DNA of 34,228 nucleotides, taken from an uncultured Microbacterium sp. (GTDB taxonomy: Bacteria > Actinomycetota > Actinomycetes > Actinomycetales > Microbacteriaceae). The first letter of the stretch is position 1, and every line of letters starts with the position of its first letter. Where the stretch lies: positions 1-34,228 of the forward strand of contig NZ_CAMFHZ010000027.1 of assembly GCF_945952435.1 (NCBI RefSeq), read 5' to 3'. Below the pieces are notes generated by a model that saw nothing but the letters and a program-made list of their open reading frames with translations, was not told where the DNA came from and did no database searches. This document shows positions 23,223-30,351 of this stretch, piece after piece. The translations under genes were made by a program, and so were the position numbers.

Positions 23223-24506
23223 ATGCCCGTCTCCGATTCCGCCCGCGCCCACGTCGAGGATCTGGCCGACTTCGTCGCCGCCTCGCCGTCCAGCTACCAC
23301 GCGGCGGAGGAGGTCGCCCGCCGCCTGGAGGCCCAGGGCTTCGTGCGGCTCGACGAGACCGCGGAGTGGCCTGCGCAACGGGGCGGCCGTTTCGTCGTCG
23401 TCCGCGACGGTGCTGCGATCGCGTGGATCGTGCCTTCATCGGCCGGCGCCACCACCCCCGTGCATGTGCTCGGCGCGCACACCGACTCCCCCGGCTTCAA
23501 GCTCAAGCCGCAGCCGACGACCAGCGCGAAGGGGTGGTTGCAGGCCGCGGTCGAGGTCTACGGCGGGCCGCTGCTGAACTCCTGGCTGGATCGCGAGCTG
23601 CGCCTGGCCGGACGGCTCGCGCTCGCCGACGGCCGCGTCGTACTCGCCGCGACCGGGCCGCTCCTGCGCCTCCCGCAGCTCGCGATCCATCTCGACCGCG
23701 GCGTGAACAACGGCCTGTCCCTCGACAAGCAGTACGAGACGCAGCCCGTGTGGGGCCTGGGCGAGGCGAGCGAGGCCGATCTCCTCGCCGAGCTCGCGGC
23801 GAGCGCGGGCGTCGACGCGGACGCCGTGCGCGGCTTCGACGTCGTCGTGGCGGACTCCGCGCGCGGTGCGGTGTTCGGCAGGGACGACGCGTTCTTCGCC
23901 TCGGGGCGCCTCGACGATCTCGCCTCCGTCCACGCCGGGGTCGTGGCGCTGGGCCGCCTCGCCGAGGCGGAACCGCAGGCGATCGCGATGCTCGCGGCCT
24001 TCGATCACGAGGAGCTCGGATCCGGATCCCGCTCCGGCGCCGCGGGGCCGATCCTCGAGGACGTGCTGGAGCGCGTCTACGCGGGCCTCGGCGCCGAGCA
24101 GTCCGATCTGCTCCGCGCCTACGCCGCGTCGTGGTGCCTGTCGAGCGACGTCGGCCACTCGGTGCATCCCAACTACGCCGCGAAGCACGACCCCGTCGTG
24201 CAGCCGGTGCTGGGCTCCGGGCCGATCCTCAAGCTCAACGCCAACCAGCGCTATGCGACCGACGCCGTGGGAGCCGCGGCGTGGCGCGGCTGGTGCGACG
24301 CCGCCGGGGTCGTCACGCAGGAGTTCGTCTCGAACAACGACGTCCCCTGCGGCTCGACCATCGGCCCGATCACGGCCACCCGCCTCGGCATCCGCACGGT
24401 GGACGTCGGGATCCCGATCCTGTCGATGCACTCGGCCCGCGAACTCGCCGGTGTGAGCGATCTGCACGACCTGGCCTCCGTCGCCGAGGCGTTCTTCCGC
24501 GGCTGA
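23223..24506 (+). CDS. M18-family aminopeptidase
   Basis: The product is 427 aa, normal for M18 (aspartyl aminopeptidase-like, ApeB/PepC). It is a cytosolic di-zinc exopeptidase. The metal and catalytic residues are in GAHTDSPGFKLKP, in the Asp of SGRLDDLASV, in AAFDHEELGSGSRSG and in SMHSARELAGV. SNNDVPCGSTIGPI is also characteristic. ATG 23223 follows GGAAGGA. It is divergent from helR and followed by the intergenic repeat array. Confidence 0.95.
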   Translation: MPVSDSARAHVEDLADFVAASPSSYHAAEEVARRLEAQGFVRLDETAEWPAQRGGRFVVVRDGAAIAWIVPSSAGATTPVHVLGAHTDSPGFKLKPQPTTSAKGWLQAAVEVYGGPLLNSWLDRELRLAGRLALADGRVVLAATGPLLRLPQLAIHLDRGVNNGLSLDKQYETQPVWGLGEASEADLLAELAASAGVDADAVRGFDVVVADSARGAVFGRDDAFFASGRLDDLASVHAGVVALGRLAEAEPQAIAMLAAFDHEELGSGSRSGAAGPILEDVLERVYAGLGAEQSDLLRAYAASWCLSSDVGHSVHPNYAAKHDPVVQPVLGSGPILKLNANQRYATDAVGAAAWRGWCDAAGVVTQEFVSNNDVPCGSTIGPITATRLGIRTVDVGIPILSMHSARELAGVSDLHDLASVAEAFFRG

Positions 24507-24521
24507 GGACGGCGCGTTGCA

Positions 24522-24660
24522 GCGCGCGTTTCGTCTCGCTCGCCTCCGGCGTGCTCGCTCAACGACCCCGGGGAAGGCGCTCCGGCGTGCTCGCTCAACG
24601 ACCCCGGGGAAGGGGCGCTCCGGCGTGCTCGCTCAACGACCCCGGGGAAGGGGCGCTCCG
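24522..24660. repeat. Direct-repeat block A (period 36-38 bp)
   Basis: The block opens with GCGCGCGTTTCGTCTCGCTC. Tandem copies of a unit follow whose start CTCCGGCGTGCTCGCTCAAC occurs at 24544, 24580 and 24618, and as a decayed copy at 24656. Each full unit ends ACGACCCCGGGGAAGG. This is the GTTGAGCGAGC/CTCGCTCAAC type of intergenic repeat common in some actinobacteria. No protein is supported here. Confidence 0.85.
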
Positions 24661-24808
24661 GCGTGCCCGCGAACCCGAGCGCAGGGGGCGGGAGGGCGGG
24701 CGCGCAGGCAGCGGGTCTGGCGGTGAGCCGGCCGCAGGGCGGCGAGGGGACCGCGCGCCCGCCCTCCCGTCCCCGGAGCGGACTCAGACCCGGCCCGTTT
24801 CCGGAGAC
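24661..24808. other. Unassigned GC-rich spacer between repeat blocks
   Basis: About 150 bp separate the two repeat blocks. The sequence is very GC-rich, with GGCGGGAGGGCGGGCGCGC (24687-24705) and its near-complement GCGCGCCCGCCCTCCCG (24753-24769). These could pair as a large stem. I find no gene here. Confidence 0.5.
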
Positions 24809-24935
24809 GCGCGCGTTTCGTCTCGCTCGCCTCCGGCGTGCTCGCTCAACGCCCCCGGGGAAGGCGCTCCGGCACGCTCGCTCAACGCCCCCGGGGAAGG
24901 GGCTCCGGCGCGCTCGCTCAACGACCCCGGGGAGG
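24809..24935. repeat. Direct-repeat block B (second copy of block A)
   Basis: The block restarts with the same GCGCGCGTTTCGTCTCGCTC and has unit starts at 24831, 24867 and 24903 (36-bp period). It differs from block A by a few substitutions, such as AACGCCCCCGG for AACGACCCCGG. It ends 10 bp before the stop of the decarboxylase gene. Confidence 0.85.
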
Positions 24936-24944
24936 CCCCGCGCC

Positions 24945-26318
24945 TCAGCGCATCGTGTCGAGGATCCCGACGAGCTCTTCGAAGGTCGTGAGCGGATTGA
25001 GGATCGCGAAGCGCGTGTTCGTGCGTCCGGCGTGCGAGCTGGGCACGACGAGCGCGCGCTGCGACTGCAGCAGCTCGTCCGACCAGCGGTCGTAGTCGGC
25101 GCGCTCCCAGCCCTCGCGTTCGAAGACGACCACGGAGAGCTGCGGATCCCGCACCAGCCTGAGCTCGGGGCGGGAGGAGATCTCCTCGGCGATCCGGCGG
25201 GTGAGGGCGAGCGTCGCGCTCACGGCGGATCGGTAGGCGTCCACGCCGTAGGTCGCGAGCGAGAACCACAGGGGAAGCCCGCGGGGGCGCCGGGTGAGCT
25301 GGATCGAGTAGTCGGAGGGGCTGAACGCGTCCGTGTCGGTGAGGGTGTCGAGGTACTCGGCGTGCTGGGTGTGCGCCCGGCGTCCGTGCTCCGGGTCCCG
25401 GTAGAGCAGGGCGCAGCAGTCGAAGGGGGCGAAGAGCCACTTGTGCGGATCGACGATGAGGGAGTCCGCCCTCTCGACCCCCGAGAACCATGCCCGCGCC
25501 TCCGGGGCCAGCATCGCGGTGAGGCCGTAGGCGCCGTCGACGTGCAGCCAGAAGTCGAACTCGTCCTTGAGGGCGGCGATGCCCTCGAGGTCGTCGACGA
25601 TTCCGAAGTTCGTGGATCCGGCCGTCGCGACGACCGCGAACACCGCGTCGCCGTGCTCCTCGAGTGCGGCGCGCACGGCGTCGGCGTGCAGCTTTCCGTC
25701 GTCTCCCGAGGGGACCGCCACGACATCGACGTCCATGATCCGCGCCGCGGACTTGTTCGAGGAGTGGGCCTCGATGCTGCAGACCAGCTTCCAGCGCGGC
25801 GGCAGCGCGCGCCCGTCGGCGAGCGCGGTCTCGCGCGCGTGCTCGCGGGCCGCGGCCAGCGCCGACAGGTTGCCGATCGTGCCGCCCTGCACGAAGACGC
25901 CGCCGGCGGTCGTCGGCAACCCGAACTCGGCGGCGAGCCACGAGAGCACCTCGTTCTCGGCGTGCACGGCCCCGGCCCCCTCCAGCCAGCTCCCTCCGTA
26001 CAGGCCGGAGGCGGAGACGACGAGGTCGAACGCCATCGCGGCGATCGTCGGCGCGGTGGGGATGAACGACAGGTAGGCGGGATGGCTCGTGGTGAGGCAC
26101 GCGGGCGCGAGGATGTGCTCGAACACGCTGAGCGCGCGCGGCGCCCCCAGCCCCTGATCGGTGATGGTGACGCCCGCGAGGCGGCGCAGCTCCGCCTCCG
26201 TCTGCGGCTTGTCCAGCGGCACGTCGGTGGCGAGCATCCGCCGGCGGGAGTAGTCGAGCACGGCGTCGACGATCGCGGCGGATTCGGGCGAGGCGGCATG
26301 CATGCGCGCGGCGTCCAT
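24945..26318 (-). CDS. PLP-dependent group II decarboxylase
   Basis: The product is 457 aa, an aromatic-L-amino-acid/glutamate decarboxylase-family fold-type I enzyme. The Schiff-base lysine is Lys293 in VDPHKWLFAPFD, Asp261 is in WLHVDGAYG, and His185 in IEAHSSNKSA stacks on PLP. The substrate could be an aromatic amino acid, glutamate, 2,4-diaminobutyrate or another amino acid; I cannot choose. ATG 26318 has an AAGGA site, and TACGAT (26397-26402) may be its -10. It is divergent from an NCS1 permease, suggesting a shared amine-related role. Confidence 0.9.
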   Translation of the reverse strand: MDAARMHAASPESAAIVDAVLDYSRRRMLATDVPLDKPQTEAELRRLAGVTITDQGLGAPRALSVFEHILAPACLTTSHPAYLSFIPTAPTIAAMAFDLVVSASGLYGGSWLEGAGAVHAENEVLSWLAAEFGLPTTAGGVFVQGGTIGNLSALAAAREHARETALADGRALPPRWKLVCSIEAHSSNKSAARIMDVDVVAVPSGDDGKLHADAVRAALEEHGDAVFAVVATAGSTNFGIVDDLEGIAALKDEFDFWLHVDGAYGLTAMLAPEARAWFSGVERADSLIVDPHKWLFAPFDCCALLYRDPEHGRRAHTQHAEYLDTLTDTDAFSPSDYSIQLTRRPRGLPLWFSLATYGVDAYRSAVSATLALTRRIAEEISSRPELRLVRDPQLSVVVFEREGWERADYDRWSDELLQSQRALVVPSSHAGRTNTRFAILNPLTTFEELVGILDTMR

Positions 26319-26396
26319 GAGGGATCCTTTCGACCCGGAAGCCTCCCAGGCGCCCGGCCGCGAGCAGAGCGCCGGGCCGGATCGACGGGTCGCCTC

Positions 26397-26402
26397 ATCG
26401 TA
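26397..26402 (-). promoter_or_regulatory. -10 box TACGAT for the decarboxylase gene
   Basis: TACGAT on the minus strand would start a leader of about 70 nt. That leader holds nested complementary arms CGGGTCG/CGACCCG (26385-26391 with 26331-26337) and GCCCGGC/GCCGGGC. Confidence 0.35.
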
Positions 26403-26463
26403 TCGCGGGTCGTCTTCGGCAGGAACGCTCCCCTGAGAGGCTCCACCCTGCCAGGATGATGCC

Positions 26464-27924
26464 ATGTCGACCACCACCGCCCCCGGATCCTCGACGCTCA
26501 TCGAGAGCCGCGGGATCGAGATCATCCCCGAGTCCGAGCGCACAGCGCGCCCGCGCGACCTGTTCTGGCCGTGGTTCGCCGCGAACGTCTCCGTGTTCGG
26601 GATGTCGTACGGATCGTTCCTGCTCGGCTTCGGGATCTCCCTCTGGCAGGCGACGGTCGTCGCGATCGTCGGGATCGTGGTGTCGTTCGCGTTGTGCGGG
26701 CTCATCGCGATCGCGGGCAAGCGGGGTTCCGCACCGACGATGGTGCTGTCCCGGGCGGCGTTCGGCGTGCAGGGGCAGAAGATCCCCGGCATCGTCTCCT
26801 GGCTCACCTCGATCGGCTGGGAGACGTCGCTCACGATCACGGCGGTGCTGGCGACGACCACGGTCCTGCACGCACTCGGCTGGGTCGGCGCGGGCGGCGA
26901 CGTGGCCGTGCACCTGATCGCGACGATCGTGGTCGCCGCGCTCATCGTCGCGGCGAGCGTTCTCGGCTACCACACGATCATGCGGCTGCAGTCGGTCCTC
27001 ACGTGGCTGACCGGCGCGTTCACCGTGCTCTTCCTCGTGCTGACGTTCCAGAGCATCCACTGGGACACGGCGTTCTCCCGCCCCGACGGCACGCTCGCGC
27101 AGACGATCGGCGCCCTCGTCATGGTCATGACCGGGTTCGGGCTCGGCTGGATCAACATCGCCGCCGACTGGTCGCGCTATCAGAAGCGCTCCACCCCGGA
27201 CGGCGCGATCGTGGCCTGGAACACGATCGGCGGCTCGGTCGCACCGATCATCCTCGTGTTCTTCGGCCTGCTGCTCGCGGGATCCGACGACAAGCTCGCC
27301 GCCGCCGTGGGGGCGGACCCGATCGGCGCGCTCGCCGGTCTCCTGCCCGCGTGGGCCCTCTTCCCCTTCCTCATCGTCGCGATCCTCACGCTCGTGTCCG
27401 GGGCGGTGCTCGGCATCTACTCGTCGGGCTTGACGCTGCTGAGCCTCGGGATCCGCATCCCCCGGCCCGCCGCGGCCGCCGTCGACGGTGTGATCCTCAC
27501 GATCGGCACGATCGTCGTGGTGTTCTTCGCGCAGGACTTCATCGGGCCGTTCCAGTCGTTCCTGCTCACGCTCGGCGTCCCGATGGCGGGCTGGGCGGGC
27601 ATCCTCATCGCCGACATCCTGCGCCGGCGCAAGGACTACGACGAGGCCGCGCTGTTCGATCCGCGGGGACGCTACGGCGCGTGGGACGCGACCTCGATCG
27701 TCACCCTCGTGGTCGTGTCGGTGATCGGCTGGGGTCTGGTCGTGAACTCGTTCGCCGAGGCCGCGCCCTGGAACAACTGGCAGGGCTATCTGCTGCCGCT
27801 CATCGGCGGCAAGGACGGCGAGTGGGCGTACGCCAACCTCGGCGTGTTCTTCGCGCTCGTGCTGGGCTTCCTCGTCACCTGGTTCGCGCGCGCGGCGAGG
27901 ATCCGTCGGCAGGAGCAGGAGTGA
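26464..27924 (+). CDS. NCS1-family permease (purine-cytosine permease-like)
   Basis: The product is 486 aa with about 12 transmembrane helices. The N-terminus RPRDLFWPWFAANVSVFGMS is the NCS1 entry motif, followed by GKRGSAPTMVLSRAAFGVQG. GLGWINIAADWSRYQKRSTP and GVPMAGWAGILIADILRRR are conserved in this family. NCS1 carriers take up nucleobases, hydantoins, vitamins and related small nitrogen compounds with Na+ or H+. ATG 26464 has an AGGA site. Its TGA overlaps the GTG of the next gene (GTGA), so the hydrolase is translationally coupled and probably acts on the imported compound. Confidence 0.93.
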   Translation: MSTTTAPGSSTLIESRGIEIIPESERTARPRDLFWPWFAANVSVFGMSYGSFLLGFGISLWQATVVAIVGIVVSFALCGLIAIAGKRGSAPTMVLSRAAFGVQGQKIPGIVSWLTSIGWETSLTITAVLATTTVLHALGWVGAGGDVAVHLIATIVVAALIVAASVLGYHTIMRLQSVLTWLTGAFTVLFLVLTFQSIHWDTAFSRPDGTLAQTIGALVMVMTGFGLGWINIAADWSRYQKRSTPDGAIVAWNTIGGSVAPIILVFFGLLLAGSDDKLAAAVGADPIGALAGLLPAWALFPFLIVAILTLVSGAVLGIYSSGLTLLSLGIRIPRPAAAAVDGVILTIGTIVVVFFAQDFIGPFQSFLLTLGVPMAGWAGILIADILRRRKDYDEAALFDPRGRYGAWDATSIVTLVVVSVIGWGLVVNSFAEAAPWNNWQGYLLPLIGGKDGEWAYANLGVFFALVLGFLVTWFARAARIRRQEQE

Positions 27925-28511
27925 GCGCTGCGGAAGCGCCCAGGGATCCGGACGCGCCCTGGCTCGTCGTCATCGACCCGCAGGAGATCTTCGCGTCACA
28001 CCGGTCGCCGTGGGGTTCTCCGATGTTCCCCACGGCGTTCGCGAACATCCGTCGTCTCGCGGACGTCGCCGGGGACCGTGTGGTCGTGACGCGCTGGCTG
28101 CCGACCGCCGATCGCCGCACGTCCTGGGGCGACTACTTCGCTGCGTGGCCGTTCGCGGACGTTGCGGCCGACGACCCGCTCTACGCCCTGGTGCCCGAGG
28201 CCCGCCCGTTGTCGCCTGCGCCGACGCTCGACGCTCCGACCTTCGGGAAGTGGGATGCGCTGGCCGCCTTCCTCCCCCGCACGGCCCGCGGATCCGCCCC
28301 GATCGTGCTGACCGGCGTGTCCACGGACTGCTGCGTGCTCTCGACCGCGTTGGCCGCCGCCGATGCGGGCGCGAGGGTCACGATCGCGGCAGACGCGTGC
28401 GCGGGGTCCGATCCGGAGAATCACGCGGCGGCGCTGAGGATCATGGGCCTCTACCCGCCCCAGCTCACGGTGGCCGACACGGAGGCGGCGCTCCGGCTCC
28501 TCGCCCGCTGA
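27921..28511 (+). CDS. Isochorismatase-family cysteine hydrolase
   Basis: The product is 196 aa. The catalytic triad of the family is intact: Asp19 in VVIDPQ, Lys110 in TFGKWDA and Cys138 in GVSTDCCVLST. Relatives hydrolyse nicotinamide, N-carbamoyl-amino acids, ureidoacrylate, isochorismate and similar amides. Four-base overlap with the permease gene and proximity to an agmatine-deiminase homologue and an amidase favour an amide or carbamoyl substrate, not isochorismate. An adjacent double Cys (Cys137-Cys138) at the active site is slightly unusual. Confidence 0.92.
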   Translation: MSAAEAPRDPDAPWLVVIDPQEIFASHRSPWGSPMFPTAFANIRRLADVAGDRVVVTRWLPTADRRTSWGDYFAAWPFADVAADDPLYALVPEARPLSPAPTLDAPTFGKWDALAAFLPRTARGSAPIVLTGVSTDCCVLSTALAAADAGARVTIAADACAGSDPENHAAALRIMGLYPPQLTVADTEAALRLLAR

Positions 28512-28515
28512 CCGT

Positions 28516-28539
28516 CGTCCGGCGCGCGGCGGGCGGACG
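28516..28539. terminator. Weak hairpin between convergent hydrolase and TetR genes
   Basis: CGTCCG (28516-28521) and CGGACG (28534-28539) flank a GC-only loop in the 28-bp gap between two convergent stops. It may end both transcripts; support is weak. Confidence 0.3.
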
Positions 28540-29136
28540 TCAGCCGAGGATCGCCGCGAGCGCCCGCCGCGCGAGCGCGGCGCGGTCGTCCGGCGCCCAC
28601 TTCACCAGGGAGTGCGCGTTCATGCCGTCGACCATGGCGAGCAGCAGCCAGGCGGCGCCGTCCGCCTGCGCGGCCGAGAGCTCGCCGGCCGCCACGCCCT
28701 CGGCGACGATCGCCTCCAGCTCCTGTTGCCAGTGATCCATCTCCTCCCGGACGCGCGCACCGAGCTCCTCGTTGCGCGCGCCGGCGGCCCAGGCCTGCAC
28801 CCAGACGAGGGTGACGTCGTCGCGCGCGCCGTCGAGCAGGCTCGCGACGACGATCGCGAGTCGCGCGCGCAGTCCCCCGGTCTCGCGGGCCGCGGCGATC
28901 ACCTCGGCACGCTCGGCACTCACGATCGTCCCGAACACCTCGGCGACGAAGGCGTCCATGCTCGGACGGTAGTGCGCGACGAGAGCGGGAGTCACGCCCG
29001 CCCTCGTCGCGACGGTGCGGACGGTCAGCGCCGCGATCCCGCCCTCGGCGGCGAGCGTGAGGGCGGAGTCCAAGATCGCCCGCTCCCTCTGTTCCGGCGC
29101 CATGCGTCGGGGGCGCGGGGTTGACGAGGTCTGCAT
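28540..29136 (-). CDS. TetR-family transcriptional regulator
   Basis: The product is 198 aa. The N-terminal HTH is RERAILDSALTLAAEGGIAA, LTVRTVATRAGVTPALVAHY, with RPSMDAFVAEVF. The C-terminal ligand domain resembles BetI/choline-type regulators (LVWVQAWAAGARNEEL). ATG 29136 lies eight bases after a TACGCT -10 box, so the message is nearly leaderless; ATG at 29103 is an alternative. It is divergent from the agmatine-deiminase homologue with an operator-like palindrome between them, so it probably represses both. Confidence 0.92.
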   Translation of the reverse strand: MQTSSTPRPRRMAPEQRERAILDSALTLAAEGGIAALTVRTVATRAGVTPALVAHYRPSMDAFVAEVFGTIVSAERAEVIAAARETGGLRARLAIVVASLLDGARDDVTLVWVQAWAAGARNEELGARVREEMDHWQQELEAIVAEGVAAGELSAAQADGAAWLLLAMVDGMNAHSLVKWAPDDRAALARRALAAILG

Positions 29137-29144
29137 AGTGCTCT

Positions 29145-29173
29145 AGCGTAGCGCTCATTGATCATCTGTTCAA
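29145..29173 (-). promoter_or_regulatory. tetR promoter overlapped by operator palindrome
   Basis: On the minus strand -35 TTGAAC (29168-29173) and -10 TACGCT (29145-29150) have a 17-bp spacer. The palindrome TTGATCATCTGTTCAA (29158-29173) has 7-bp arms with one mismatch. It covers the -35 and part of the spacer, and lies 32 bp upstream of the divergent deiminase ATG. This is a textbook autorepressor position. Confidence 0.7.
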
Positions 29174-29205
29174 TAAGAACTCCGCACCCGAACGAGGAGC
29201 ACCCG

Positions 29206-30246
29206 ATGGCCTGGCGCATGCCGAGTGAGACCGCCCCGCACGACCGCACCTGGATGGCGTTCCCCGTGGAGGGGATCACCCTGGGCGACACCGACGCGCA
29301 GCGCGAGGAGGGCTACGCGACCTGGACGGCCGTGGCGCACGCGGTGGCCGAGTTCGAGCCGGTGTCGATCCTGGTCGATCCGTCCGAGCTCAGCCGCGCC
29401 CGGCGCATGCTGTCGTCGGAGATCACGATCGTCGAGGCCCCGGTGGACGAGTTCTGGATGCGGGACTCCGGTGCGACCTTCGTCGTGGACGACGAGCGGC
29501 CCGGTGTGCTCGGGGCCGTGGACTGGGTGTTCAACGGCTGGGGCGCTCCCGCCTGGGCGCGGTGGCACGACGCCGCCCAGCACGCCAGGATCCTCGCGGC
29601 CGAGACGGGCGCCGAGCTCGTCAGCTCGACCCTCGTCAACGAGGGCGGCGGGATCCACGTCGACGGCGAGGGCACGGTGCTGCTCACCGAGACCGTCCAG
29701 CTCGACCCGCGCCGCAACCCCTACCTCGACCGACAGCGCGTCGAGGCCGAACTGCGCCGCACGATCGGCGCCACGCACGCCGTGTGGCTCCCACGGGGCC
29801 TCACTCGCGACTACGACGAGTTCGGGACGAACGGCCACGTCGACATCGTCGCCGCGATCCCCTCCCCCGGACGGATCCTGTTGCACGCGCAGCAGGATCC
29901 CGAGCACCCGGACTTCGAGGTGTCCGCCGCACTGCGCGCCCACCTGGGCGCCCAGCTCGACGCGGCGGGTCGCCCGTTCGAGATCGTCGATCTGCCGGCG
30001 CCGTCCACCCTCCGCGACGAGGAGGGCTTCGTGGACTGGAGCTACGTGAACCACCTCGTCACGAACGACGGTGTCGTCGCATGCGGCTTCGGCGACGACG
30101 CCGCGGACGCGCAGGCCCGCGAGATCCTCGCCGACGCCTACCCGGGTCGCCGGGTCGTGACCGTCGATGCCCGCCCGCTCTTCGACCGCGGCGGCGGGAT
30201 CCACTGCATCACGCAGCAGCAGCCCTCCCTCACCGCCGCGCGCTGA
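29206..30246 (+). CDS. Agmatine deiminase-family protein
   Basis: The product is 346 aa of the peptidylarginine-deiminase-type (PPAD/AguA) family. AguA hydrolyses agmatine to N-carbamoylputrescine and ammonia. Residues of the guanidine-modifying fold are present: FWMRDSGA (Asp87), NEGGGIHVDG, GTNGHVDIV (His211) and GGGIHCITQQQP (catalytic Cys334). FNGWGA is also conserved. ATG 29206 has a GAGGAG ribosome site. No N-carbamoylputrescine amidase of the nitrilase type is nearby; the neighbouring amidase or cysteine hydrolase may do that job, or the substrate may be a different guanidine. Confidence 0.92.
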   Translation: MAWRMPSETAPHDRTWMAFPVEGITLGDTDAQREEGYATWTAVAHAVAEFEPVSILVDPSELSRARRMLSSEITIVEAPVDEFWMRDSGATFVVDDERPGVLGAVDWVFNGWGAPAWARWHDAAQHARILAAETGAELVSSTLVNEGGGIHVDGEGTVLLTETVQLDPRRNPYLDRQRVEAELRRTIGATHAVWLPRGLTRDYDEFGTNGHVDIVAAIPSPGRILLHAQQDPEHPDFEVSAALRAHLGAQLDAAGRPFEIVDLPAPSTLRDEEGFVDWSYVNHLVTNDGVVACGFGDDAADAQAREILADAYPGRRVVTVDARPLFDRGGGIHCITQQQPSLTAAR

Positions 30247-30270
30247 GCGCGAACCAGCCCCACCCTCCCC

Positions 30271-30331
30271 GTCTGTTTGCGCCGAACCGTGGCGTTGCGC
30301 CTCTGAATCGCACGGTTCGACGCACACAGAC
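30271..30331. promoter_or_regulatory. 21-bp inverted repeat between deiminase and amidase genes
   Basis: The arms 30271-30291 and 30311-30331 match at 19 of 21 positions (for example GCCGAACCGTG with CACGGTTCGAC) around a 19-nt loop. It begins 24 bp after the deiminase stop and ends 20 bp before the amidase ATG. It may be a terminator/attenuator, or a large operator controlling the amidase. Confidence 0.7.
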
Positions 30332-30351
30332 GCACTCCCGAAGGATCCACC

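Noticed and set aside
24522..24935. Possible CRISPR array
   Set aside because: Successive units are nearly identical across their whole 36-38 bp, leaving no unique spacers, and no cas genes are nearby.
24513..25095. Short Arg/Gly-rich open frames in the repeat region
   Set aside because: They are products of the tandem repeats; there is no ribosome site, and coding-like codon use is absent.
27921..28511. Isochorismatase acting with menF
   Set aside because: It is fold-related, but its gene is coupled to an NCS1 permease 13 kb from the men genes; the name reflects family only.
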